Assembly (NCBI GenBank): GCA_011800805.1
Contig: MPNW01000081.1
Coordinates: 209,945-273,944 of the forward strand
From: Hirudo medicinalis
Taxonomy: Eukaryota > Annelida > Clitellata > Hirudinida > Hirudinidae
DNA: 64,000 bases
Reading direction: 5' to 3'
Shown here: positions 49,077 to 60,457 of the stretch, in pieces
How the letters are laid out: each line of letters begins with the position of its first letter
Position numbering within the stretch: position 1 is the stretch's first letter
The notes under the pieces: generated by a model
What the model was told of the DNA's origin: nothing
What the model saw: only the letters and a program-made list of their open reading frames with translations
Databases searched by the model: none
Position numbers and translations under genes: made by a program

Positions 49077-51817
49077 TCAACCTCTGAGAGGCGGGACGTG
49101 AGGACCAGCATGAGAAATGCTTCCCGTTCCTCTGACGAGAGCTCTTCCCCTTGCATCAGAGAAAGCGGAAGGATAGTTGAGGTAGTCCTCGTGTTCGTAC
49201 CCCGTGAAGTAGTCGTCCGTGTAGCTTCCTCCCCTGAAGTCACGTCCGTAATACTCTATCGGATAACCTACGAGGACGTTTGTTCTTACTACAACTTTTG
49301 GAACTTCCTTCAATTTCTCCAATTCAATTCAAAGTCCGTTAAGGAACCATTAATTACTGTTGGTTGTTCGTAAGAGTTTAAACTTGATTAAAATAGTTAG
49401 TAAAAGTTAGTATTATTAAAAGAATACTTTGCACACATCAAATTATGCAAAAATTATGGACATCAATAAACATTTAGATGTCCAAAAACCTGGCATGTGA
49501 GACCTGAATCCTCCTCTAAATGCAAACGGAGGACGACCGGGTCTCCCCACGCCCCTGATGGGGATGAGTCCGTGACCCCCATACATGGGAGGAAGGAACG
49601 AGTCATCGTATCTGCAAAATTAGACTCAAATTATTCCACAATAACCTCCTGTGCTTCAGACAGTCAAACTTACGCCCCCCGACCATATAAGTGCTTGAAT
49701 TGCTGTCTTCTTTTCTCCTTTTGTTTGTTTTCTGATGGAGCTTTGCAAGGGATATCTGCATCTCTGAGTCGCCAAGTTTCTGAATGAAACATCATTTTTA
49801 AATTTTTTGTCTGAATATTAACTGTACTTGCTTAGAGAACATTACAATTAAAAAGAAAAGGGTAATCATAACAAATGACAAATCTCCATCACAAGAACAA
49901 GCTGGAGAGTGCAGGTAAAGCTCGAATCGAACTGCTTACTTTTCCTTGAAGTTCCTGCATAGCTTGCAGAGCTTGTTCTCTGTCCTCAAAGTGCACAAAG
50001 CTGTAGTCCTTGACTTTCTTTACTCGTTCTACCTTTCCATACTGTTCGAAGGCAGCTCTCAGCTGCTCATCGGTGACACTGGACTTCAAGTTACGGACGT
50101 AGAGGACTTTAACCTGAAGCCGTAAAACAATTAAAGAATAATTGAATTAATAGTAACAAAACGTCTGTCTTATTAGTTCAACATAATCAAATACACTACT
50201 ATTATTGTCATCCTTTAACCAAGGCAGACCTTGGACATCGTCTCTTCGTCGGGTTCTTCGAGCGGGTCTGCCCAGTCCACGATGATGTCGCACCCCCACA
50301 CCCTCATGTAACCACTGCCAATCTTGTGTTTGGCCAGTGAGGCACTCTTGTGGCTGTCGTACTCGAGAAATGAAAATCCCCGATTCTTTTTCTTCGTATC
50401 GTCAGGAGAGCTGTATATTATTACATCTACCAGGCCATCTGCAATCGATCATTAACATCACCACCGACCATCGACATCTTAAGTTAATATCTCAAACATC
50501 TGTGGCACCTGTGTGCTTTCGAAACTCTTCGAGAATATCTTCTCTGCTTTTATTCTTAGGTATATTGCCAACAAATAATCTGACATTGGCCACTGATATG
50601 TTAACCTTCAAAAACTTTCCAGGGATTATTTCGTGTCCATTGTACTGAATGAAGACATCAAATGTGTCACAAATCTAACAATAAGAAGTACTAAACACAA
50701 CAATTAAGTTCACTTTTTTGACTGCTTCTTGAGCTCCTTCTTTACATGAGAATGTAACAAAGCAAAAACCCCTGCTATATCCGGTAATGGGGTCTATCAT
50801 CAGTCTTAGGTTCCAAATAGTTCCGCACTGCTCAAACAACGGTATTAACATGTCTTCAAAAATATCTCTCGGTATTCTGCCACAAAAAATCTATGGAATT
50901 AAAAAAACTATCTGTGAGCAAAGCAGGACAGATGAGGAATCACCAATGGGGAAAGTACTTCGTGCCCGGGTCCCGGTGGATTTCCCTCCCAGTTTGGTGG
51001 AGGGCCACCATATTTCCTCTGTCCGGACGTTACATCCAGGCTGTATCCAGTTCGGTCAAGAATTTCCTGAAGAAAAATTTAAAGTTGCATTTGTTTGTAA
51101 TTTCTTGACATAAACTTATCAAAAGTTGAACTAAAAAGCCTTAATTCTTTAAATTCATTTGAGCAATAAATGAATCATGCAACAATAGCAGAGTCAACAA
51201 CATAAACAAATGAAGAAATGCTTTTAAAGCAAAGTTTTGTTTACATTTAAAACCAGATCATCAGAAAGCAATCAAAAACAAAACAAAAATTTCTCAAATT
51301 ATTCAAAAATGTTTTTTGCATCCCATAATATTTAAAAAAATAGCTAAATAGTTCTGGAACCACCCGACAGATATGATAAATGTCATGCAAAAAGGGATGC
51401 AAATAAAATCATATGAACAAACTTTTAATTTTGTTTCATCAGGACCAGGTCGTTTGAAGGGAAAGTTGTCAGAACCAGCTCTTAGCTTCTGCCTGTAAGT
51501 CTTAATTATACTACACAGTAAGGCACTCTTATTGGAGACGTGTTCAATGTTGGGGGTCTGTTTGAGCTCGGACAATACGGACAGAGCATCCTGTGATGAC
51601 AGTTCCTTCAATGCCTCCCTGGCCCTTTCATCTGGGTCCCCATCTGAAAACAACCCTGGAAAGAAGCGACTGTTAAGTGATCTGCAAAGGATGAAAGGGA
51701 AAGATGGACGAACGCACCCGAAGTATGGAGGGCATCAATTTCTTCGGCCACTTGTTCCTCGAAACCACTGTTGACAAGAGATTTGTAGAATTCACTCTTC
51801 CCTGTATCTGACTCCAT
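49077..51817 (-). CDS. hnRNP Q/R (SYNCRIP family) RNA-binding protein
   Basis: Ten exons: 51817-51718, 51643-51423, 51066-50959, 50890-50714, 50644-50509, 50438-50230, 50113-49940, 49779-49674, 49611-49490 and 49267-49077 (stop). About 514 residues. Order: acidic N-unit (SDGDPDERAREALKEL; NKSALLCSIIKTYRQK), linker with TGYSLDVTSGQRKYGGPPP, RRM1 (IFCGRIPRDIFEDM), RRM2 (RLFVGNIPKNKSREDILEEF), RRM3 (VKVLYVRNLKSSVTDEQL; DYSFVHFEDRE), then a Tyr/Gly/Arg-rich tail (YPIEYYGRDFRGGSY). Family role: pre-mRNA splicing, mRNA stability and transport. Start at MESDTGKSEF; an acceptor just upstream suggests a 5' UTR exon. Exon 49779-49674 is one base short: its first part and the next exon are in different frames, and one extra C at about 49740 would join ISLAK to a normal lysine/glutamine-rich linker. 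Confidence 0.95.
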
Positions 51818-54800
51818 ACTTTTAATTCTTAATTTTGTGAGGCCTGCAAGAAACCACAACATTAACACCTGCTCATTTGAACATGTCAAAGCAGTTCTTT
51901 GTGGCACTATTAATACTATTAACAATAATTAGTATTAATAATAAGTAATTAACTCATTCCTCGTCAACTTTACGATCAACTCAAGCAATTGGCAAAAAAG
52001 TGGCAACCAGAAAAAAAATCGAAATCAACTATAACTGCTTGAGCTTCCATAAAACTTCTATTGAGCTTTCTTCCATAAAGTTCGATAAATAATGTAACTA
52101 GAAATCACCTTTATTTAATAAAAATACAGAGACAAAATAAATGATTATTGCCATAGTTGAACCCAAAAAATAGACTCATCCGATACAAATTTACTAAATT
52201 TGGCACAACAAAAGAATAAAATAATAAATATTACTTATAATAATTTGCAGACTTCAACAACTTTTAGCCTTATTTGTTCCACTCTCGTTTGTGACATGGC
52301 GCAACAAATATATCAATAAGACGTAAGAATTTTAGACAAATTTGACTCGGTTTACAACTGAACTTTAATTATTTAAAAAATGTGAATGTTGGATTAGCTG
52401 AGTAAATTTGTTTGAGTGGCACTTAACAACTACTATTAGCTTTTTTTAATCAGAATAAAGAAATTATAATGAGATATTTACCATCAACAATTTACTTATG
52501 TTACTATAATTTTATGACTTAAAAAACTTAAGCTCAAGTGTTAATCATCCTGGATTATGGCAAGAAAGACCTATAAACAAGATCATCTATAGCTACATAT
52601 ATAGGGCCTGTAAACAATATGATCTGTAGCTGAGTTAAAACAGAATTTGTTTGTGAAATATATGGCATTTCTTTTAAAACGCTTTTAAAGTTAATCTCCG
52701 AACAGTCAAATCATGCTGGCTGCACGAAATTCTTTAGTGGTGAACCAAATGTGGTAATCAGATGTTCCTGAATTTTATGTTAACACTTATGTTATGACCC
52801 CTTTAACGCGAACGTACATCTGTAGGCATTACAAACAACCCTCTTTGCTTCTGAACATTTAAACAAATGAAAAGCTAGTTAAGAAAGAACGAATTAACTT
52901 CCATATATGCCATCAATATGGCATTCGATATCATTATTTACGTGGCATTGCAATTTATCCATAAAAATAAAAAAACACATACATACTTAACTTTTTAACA
53001 GATTGTAACTACAACAATTTTAAAATAGTTGTTCTTGTCAGGCTTTCGAACTTTCTTTGTATTTAGTTTATATTACAAAAGAAACCCATATAAAAATAAA
53101 CAAAATGGCAGATACCACGTGATTGCAGAAAAATCCTCGACATGAACTTGCTTGAACTTATTTAAAGCCCTGCTAATGACTATAATTTTGACTGTTTATG
53201 AAAGAATGAGTTGACTTTATTAAAAAGAATAGGAACTTGTGATAGTCTTCTGGCCTAATAAACTTGTTTTGTCCAATTAAATATACAGTTGCCAAGATGT
53301 TTCATGAATATTAATTGTTATATGCACAGACTCTTTATATGGTTCATAATGGTTAATAAACCATTAATAAATATAATTTTAGAAAAATTGATAATCAATT
53401 GCTGTCAAGGCTCATAACACTTCTTTAGTAAAGACAATTTGAAAAGATTTCCAAAAATTTCGAAATATGTTCCATCCTCACTTCGTCATGAAATGCTTTT
53501 GGTGACGTTGTTCCTCCTGATTTCATATCAATAGGACAAAATGACTATAGTGAGTACATAAGTGAAAGTTTGAAAGAAACAACTTTTTTTTTGTTGACTG
53601 GTTTTGTGGGAATCTAAATCTTGTTTTCTTCACGAGTTTTCAAATCAAATTTTTTTCTTTGCAGCAATAAAATGTTAATTGAGATGTAAAAAACACTAAT
53701 CGTGCCAATTTAGACATGGTTTGACATAAATTCAAAATATGGTGTAACTTGAATGACACGATTATCTGGTAAGAAAAGTTATATTTGTTCATTGAAGTAA
53801 GGAGCTGTCTACAAATAACGTTATGTGTAACTACCTGCGTGGTATTTCGTCGCAAATCTAAAGTCTAAAAAAAACGGATGGCTCCAATAGCTTTACCTAA
53901 CGATGACTTTTATTCATGCAATAAATCTGTTTGATGAGCATTCATCTAATAATAAATTTATTAATACTTCCTTTGACTGTTTAATAATGCAATAAAAACA
54001 ACTGAAAATGTATTAAAATTAACGTCCATTCTTGAAATGTCGTGTCCAGCAAGGACATCACTTCAGTTATTTTTAAGCACATGCAATGGGTTGGAGAAAA
54101 GCCCAGCTTAGGTAAAGCGTTAATGAAACTGATTGGAATCATTAAAATTGTTTGCACTATTGTACATTATATACCTTATTATACAACGTCTAAATCCACG
54201 GCTTCTAAGCTACGCTGGGCATTTTTGATCGCCACTACAAAATTTAGTGAAATTTAAAACAAATTGCTTCCTTTAACAGGTATAATCTAACAAGCGTTAG
54301 GCAACAAAGTTTTATAATTCAAAAAAGCTTGTTGCCTATTATTCTAATAGAGCGTTCGAAATTTAACAAACGAAAAGTGCGAGCCTATGCCGAATAAAAC
54401 TAATGTGATTATTTAACTACGTAGAAATAATTCACCGAATAAACATTAATACAAAGTTGTATTTATTGGAGATAATTGCGATAAAGCCAATCAAAACAAT
54501 ATTTTTGGTTTAACGTGTTGCTATCTCCATTTATATAATAACTAGCTGTTCTAGGCTGTAGCAGAATATTTTATGTGAGAACTTATTTGTCATACTAATT
54601 ACGTTAGGTTAGTCTGTTTCGTGATGAGGTTTGGCAACTTTTAAATAGATTTAATTTTTTAAATTAATAAAATTTAAATTATATATTATAATATACAAAG
54701 GCACAAAGGCTATATATGAAACCATTTTTAAATGTATCTTTGTTTCTACATTCACACTAAAACAATTTTTAAAAACTCTTCTTAATTCAATTTTTTGTAA

Positions 54801-55760
54801 TTAATTTAATATCTCAAGCCATTTGGGAGTCGTTTACTCCCCTGAATTTCTCAATGTTTGTCAAAGCATAGCATCTCCTTTACTCCCCAACTCACGAAAG
54901 TGACAATAAAAAAGTTCGACTAATTTAAAAACAAAATAGCAAAAGATTGTAGAAGTTTGAACTAAAGTTTGTCCTTCTGAAATGATGTCCCTACTTGCAA
55001 GTTATTCCACTTAAACTACAAACTTATACAGCTTTCTCTTGAGCTTTCTCTGTTTCCTTATGTGAGGTTTCGTAGTGAATTACGGACTGAATTTAACAGC
55101 ATAACACCATCTATCATTTGCATTTTAATATCATCTGCTTTTTAATCTCGAGAAGAAACTTGATAGTTTATTTTTACGATAGCGACACTTGCTAACTATT
55201 TGAAATCACTAAAGTCGTCTGTACATATCGCAATGTAATATTATAAAGCATCAAGTCTCTCTTGCTCGTGTTGCCTCTAAGCTTGTTGTTCTGCGGAGAG
55301 AATTTTCTAAGAGCATGATCAGCTCATGATGCAACACTGAAGAAGATATTACAGGAATGCACGCATAAATTTTCACGTAGTTCGGTCGCTATTTTAGAGA
55401 TTTTTACTAATTTGTAAAATTGTGTCCAAGAAAATAACAAATAAAGGCAAACCATGGCTTTGAAAGATTTAAGGGTTTTAAACACTTCAGTGACTAAATA
55501 GTTGTATACCTAATAGCAATGGCGCGCTTGAACGCCTACCTGTTTGCAACTGCTGGATAGTTGCTTTCCGTTAAAGTTTTCTTTCTGAGCTGACGTGGGT
55601 GGAATGTTTTTGAGTTTGAAATAATTCTTTAAAAATTAACATAATAACTTATTTTCTTAATTTAAATTGTTTCAGACAATAACTTTCGATAACCCATATA
55701 TGCGTTGTCTCAATTAGTAGTGATATAAAGGTCAGTTTCACGCGCAGTCCGTGATGAAGG
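51818..55760. other. Intergenic, gene-poor
   Basis: Includes the likely promoter and 5' UTR of hnRNP Q/R (first few hundred bases) and the ABRA upstream region. No coding sequence recognised; very AT-rich at 52.0-52.6 and 54.6-54.8 kb. Confidence 0.5.
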
Positions 55761-57757
55761 ATGGATATTAGACTCTCAACGTATGACTTCAGTTCTGTTA
55801 AAAATTCCTGGGAAAATTGGGCAGATGTGCATCAGAAGAGGCAGAAAATAAATCCATTCTCCGGGAGTTGGTGCCCTGAAGCCGTAAATGTGCCTCCCGT
55901 TGGTGACAAATTGTATGGCAGACCGCTCCCCGGATCAAAAACAGAGTACAGAGGAAAACTAGCGGACATCCACATAAACGAAGAAGTTGTTGAAATGTGC
56001 AACACAATCAAATTCCTGGGCACTCCGCTCAGCGACGGCACAAGCGCTGTGAGGTTTGGACGCCTCTTCCAGTTTTACGGGAAAATTTCTCATAACGTAA
56101 GCCTTTACTTGGAGTTTTATGTTTTTAATTAAGTTTATTTGTGAGTATTGGTTCTTCCTCGATATCGGCCTCGGGGATTTATTTTCCCCTACGGGGATGC
56201 ACCACCAATATTTTGAATACACCCCTTCACATTCGAAGGGGAGTACACCTCCAAGCAACCAGAAGATAAGGCTTTAGCGTGGATAAATTCCAAGCATTAC
56301 GTCCTCGGCACGTAGATTTATGATTTATTTCGACTCCCTATTGCCAGCCCCTGACTTTTGTAAATATTTGCAATGAAGAGGTTAGATTTAATTTTGGCCT
56401 TAATACAACAAAAAGTCACATCCGGAGGAGTTGAGCGAAAGGGGACGAGCAACACCGGTTCTTGGTGAACCCGTGCCAAAATACTGTGTAATTCCTTAAT
56501 CGACCTGACGCAATCGCAGACAAGCAGGCTCCAAACATCACACCGTGCGCGAAAGGATGTAAATAATTAAGAAAAGTTTAATTTCACCGACAAAAATAGT
56601 CTTCCGGGCTATCTTATTGAACAAATAAAAAAATGTATTCATTGAGATAAAGCATAATATCATTAAACTTGAACTGGGAGGGAAGGGAGGGGAACATAAA
56701 TAGATTCTTGCCAAAGCTCATTCTGACCTTAAAGAATGAGAGTCATCTAAAACACGTATGCGCTTCTTATACATGATAATTATTATCAATAATAGGTGTC
56801 TATAAGTGACCGCCTGGCTACTATCTAGCTATCATGAGTTAGTCACCAATTTCTAGTCTATTTCGAGGATATTGATGTAAAACTAATTTCTGGGTCGTCC
56901 GGCGCGTTGACTGTGTACTGCAGTACAACCGGGAACGGCTTTAAAATTGCCGGTAGACTGCTCCGTCAAAATAATCTTGTTATTCAATGGTCCTTAATAG
57001 TACATATGCATGCACGCACATTTTGCCTTTTTCCTGTCATTCTCCTCTTAGTCATTTAAGACTGGATCCTGAACGTAATAGGGAGGCTTCAAAGGATAGA
57101 GTAATTTCAGCTGAACAATTTCATTCATCAGTGAAATTGCAAGTGTCAATGGTGTAAAAATAGCAAAGCATTAAAATATCAATGCAGCGGGAGGTTTTAT
57201 CTCTATGACATTTCTCTCCCCTCCCATTCGGCTAAAAAAAAAACATGACAAAATTCCCCTACTCGGAAAGAAAGTGTTGTCATGTTCAGCTGTTTTCTGT
57301 GGGGACAACTTACGATCTTGTTTTTGGTTCTCAATCTCTACGGCTCTCAGGGGCTTTCCTTAATTCTAAATTCAAGGGTTTGACAACGGAAACATTGAGA
57401 GGGGGTCAGGGTAAGTGAAGTTTTCTCAGTTTTCAGTTAAGGAGCAAAATTCCTAACATTCCCAAAATTAGAAATGCCAATGTTCGAAAAAATTTTAAAA
57501 ACAACATGACGTTATTTAAGGGCTGGTCACCACTCTAAAGAATTTAACATAAATTATATTATTCGCAGCTCGTTGGTCTGCTGATCCGGGCACGAAAGAA
57601 AGGATTAGTGCACTTTGAAGGGGAAATGCTGTACCAGAGCCAAGATGAAGATGAGGTTATAGTCCTTCTCAAGAAGCCTGATGAATTGCTTACAGAAATT
57701 GAGCAACAGAAAGCATCTCTCAACAAACACTCCTCAATAGGAAAAAAATATACATAG
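55761..57757 (+). CDS. Actin-binding Rho-activating protein (ABRA/STARS), costars domain
   Basis: Two exons in phase: 55761-56096 and 57569-57757 (TAG), 174 residues. The start MDIRLSTYDF is the first Met of the frame. The N-terminal part has ENWADVHQKRQKINPFSG, the ABRA motif just before its C-terminal domain. The costars domain follows: YGRPLPGSKTEYRG, HINEEVVEMC, VRFGRLFQFYGKISHN, then after the intron LVGLLIRARKKGLVHFEGEM and LYQSQDEDEVIVLLKKP. In vertebrates ABRA binds actin and promotes Rho/MRTF/SRF signalling in muscle; the costars domain is its conserved helical actin-linked module. The protein is much shorter than the 380-residue mammalian ABRA, keeping only the linker and C-terminal module. 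A short charged tail follows the domain. Confidence 0.93.
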
Positions 57758-57764
57758 ATTCTGA

Positions 57765-58300
57765 ACCACTTTAGTTGAATTAGAAACCTTTGAAATCTAA
57801 TTTTAAGACAACTCTTAATTTATGGCATGAATTTTTTTCAAGACAATCTAATAATAACAAATAACTTACTTTTACCTACCAATGAAAAAACTTATATAAA
57901 AAATGTTATGCTTCCATTTATCAGTAAAAAAATCTTTGCATGGCATAAAATCTTTGTAGAAATCAATCCTTGCCAAACGTTCATCTAAAGCCTTGAGCAG
58001 TGAAGTCATGCTGAATGCCAGTGATATGCACAGGACTGGAACTTCTAAAATAGTATATCTGTCAAAAGGAAATCACCTAATACGTTTTTTGACTCAAAAG
58101 ATAAACCAAGCATCAGCAACATTTTGTTGACCACTAGTAAAGTTTGATAATGGAAGCCTAGACAAGTATGTTTGGTGACCTCTATAGGATCGCACATCCC
58201 TACGCAGGAGAGTGGTTGCATAAAATGACATCCATAGGCAGACGATTAGTGGCATACGGACTTCTGGGGTGGTTTTATCTGGAATATATGAAAAATTATT
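57765..58300 (-). pseudogene. Duplicated, decayed end of FBXW4
   Basis: A diverged copy of 62300-62760. Shared text (plus sense) includes gaaatcaatccttgccaaac, cacaggactggaacttctaa and tatatctgtcaa, plus the region downstream. On the minus strand it corresponds to the last FBXW4 exon (SSSPVY...IDFYK) and its 3' flank, with a one-base insertion (CCTGTGCATATCACTGGC against CCTGTGTATTCTCTGGC) that breaks the frame. Matches weaken beyond about 58210, where the copy of the preceding exon is heavily diverged. It lies 8 bp past the ABRA stop, so ABRA's 3' UTR may read into it in antisense. Confidence 0.8.
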
Positions 58301-59375
58301 CTTTAATTAATTCAAGCTATTTAAACCCCTGATATTTTGTTATTTTGAGTTTCCGGTTGAGTCGAGATTTTCAATAAAAAATATTTTCTATTCTTGTTTC
58401 TTAAAATCGTTGTGAAATAAAGTCTGCAACAATTTGGTGATCCCGTGACTCGTGACTCGTCAAAATAGCCCAAAAAAATTATCTTAAAAACTTATTTAAC
58501 TAAATTAAAATGTAAATTAGTCATATTAAATTGTAAGATTATAAGCAATTCCACGTAGATATTCGAGAGTTTCTGTGTTGCCGTAAGTTGGAACATGAGT
58601 ACGAAGACGTCGACTCAGTTGCACGTACTTAAACTTCGATGCTTCTGGTCTGTCACCTGCCTGAAAACATGTGATGTCGATCTCCACTTTATCTTGTCCA
58701 TTTTGAAACTGGCCAATGAGTTTGAAGAATGATGGATGATGACAATCGATTGTTTGTTGAAAACTGCGATGCCATGCTTCCACTGAATTATTTGTTCTAG
58801 GCAAACCATCAGTGACGCGATCATGGACGTTCCATAGTGGGATGGAAAACCGAGGTTCTGCTCTGCGGTTCCGACTTTGTCTTCCAATGCAGTTGTCTTC
58901 CCAGCAATCGAGCACCTGGATGAATTTCCCTCGGACAACTTTCCACCAAAATTTCTAATGCATTTGTAACGATTGGAACAAAACTTATAGCCAAAAGCAT
59001 CTTAACATGGACATGGATGTTTTCATCATCACGATAGCGGTCTGCCAGATGAAGTTCCTGCACTTTCCTCCATAAACATTGGCCAAGATGGAAAAGGCAT
59101 CCAACCAGTTGAAAGTTTGGGAAAACATGCCTAACAGCATTTTGAATGGCTGTTTCAAAGTCTGCCATCATACTTAACGCGTTAAGTAAAGGCTTTATCT
59201 GACGGACCTTTTCAAAAACCCGAATGTTTGACGCTTCTGTCTTATCTTGTAGAAGGATATACATTAAAGGAACAGCTGATTCATCGACCAATGCGTGAAT
59301 GGTAAAGACTTGAAAAATTTCTGGAGCCACTTTGAAAGTGCTGCAGAATATCCAGATTTTGTCCAGTTCCGAACA

Positions 59376-59630
59376 TCAGTGTCACGTCTCGGTCTTTCGA
59401 GTCCGTAACTGGTGTAATACCGCTGCCACCACTAGTTCTACAACTAATAGTAATAATAATAGTTAATTTATAATGCGCCATTTGCATAGCGTCAGAGGCG
59501 CCNTCAGTGTCACGTCTCGGTCTTTCGAGTCCGTAACTGGTGTAATACCGCTGCCACCACTAGTTCTACAACTAATAGTAATAATAATAGTTAATTTATA
59601 ATGCGCCATTTGCATAGCGTCAGAGGCGCC
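59376..59630. repeat. Perfect 127-bp tandem duplication with an N between copies
   Basis: 59376-59502 and 59504-59630 are identical, starting tcagtgtcacgtctcggtct and ending gcgtcagaggcgcc, separated by one N at 59503. This is the mark of a zero-length gap closed by overlapping contig ends, so probably an assembly artefact. Confidence 0.9.
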
Positions 59631-59882
59631 AAAACTAGAATGTTGAACAACTTTATTGATGATCGAACAACTGCACAAACTAAAGGCGATTAGAAAACAA
59701 GCTAGTTAACGATAACAGAGCTTCACGACTACAGGAAGAATAACTGAATTCCCTCCGAATGTCTCGCTTTCACGTATTTATATACGTGGTCCCTACTTGC
59801 CATTGACAGTCACATGATAAACATCAATGTTCAATAACATTCCGTACGATAATCGTCATTCGTTTAACTCCGCCCGACTGTC
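59631..59882 (-). mobile_element. LTR-like segment inserted in the MULE
   Basis: On the minus strand it has a TATA-like tatataaatacgtg (about 59785-59770), then about 120 nt downstream an aataaa-type polyadenylation signal (catcaataaag at about 59660), then ends in tctagtttt followed by ggcgcc. A tggtggcagcgg stretch farther downstream (about 59560/59430) resembles gypsy-type leader sequence. It interrupts the transposase reading frame. No coding region; a solo or truncated LTR is the likeliest reading. Confidence 0.45.
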
Positions 59883-60457
59883 CTTGTGATTTTTAGTGCA
59901 TCGCGCGAATCTACATATCATGGGAAACCAATGTTTGAGAAAATATCTGGATGGGTGTTCACACCAACCGTGACAATCAGTATTCGATTGACATCGTCTT
60001 CTCCAGAGTCCCACAGAATGAAATTCGAATTTCTCGTTGTAATTCCGAAAGCATCTGGATGTTAACTTCTGCGACGGTGGCTGGATTTGGGTACGGCTGC
60101 TGACTCTTCTTTTTCGTTCGATTGTCCGCTGACATGCTGTGAATGTTGGTAGTTGTCGTTCTGTCTCCAGTGAAATCCCTCCAATGCTGTGTTGAATAAT
60201 CTGACGAGGTTTTTCTAGGCCTTCAGAAGCGCGCTTCCGCATTTTCGCAACTGACTTGGCAACTTCGTTCTTCGAAAGATCATCTGGATGTGATTAGTGA
60301 TCATTGTTGCATCATCAACTATCAACTTCAATCTTCCCTTATAATTGACCTCGATGCATCTCCACGATGTACTTCCATCAGCATTGAATCTTGCTTGATA
60401 GCGAAATCCTTCACTCAGTAGCAACTCTTTACCTTTCTGAGATTCTATTTTCTCCAT

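Larger units (their letters stand above)
58526..60457 (-). pseudogene. FLYWCH/MULE-type transposase, fragmented
   Basis: Minus-strand Mutator-like element in pieces. N-terminal FLYWCH-like domain at 60457-60260 (LLLSEGFRYQARF; WRCIEVNYKGRLKL), a linker with IQHSIGGISLE at 60240-60050, then after an insertion the MULE domain at about 59370-58960 (FKVAPEIFQVFTIHALVDE; ALSMMADFETAIQNAVRHVF; GCLFHLGQCLWRKVQ) and the C-terminal part at 58915-58526 (ELWNV-like IPLWNVHDRVTDGLPRTNNS; EAWHRSF). The MMADFE and CLFHL motifs hold catalytic-site acidic and structural residues. At least two frameshifts plus a foreign insertion (about 59373-59880) make it inactive. The FLYWCH core has lost one Cys. Confidence 0.85.

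Noticed and set aside
49046..49373. Plus-strand ORF MSFSMTRMSTSERRDVRTS and neighbours
   Set aside because: Antisense of the last hnRNP Q/R exon, whose frame matches the family's Tyr/Gly/Arg tail.
55798..56258. Several overlapping minus-strand ORFs
   Set aside because: Antisense shadows of ABRA exon 1.
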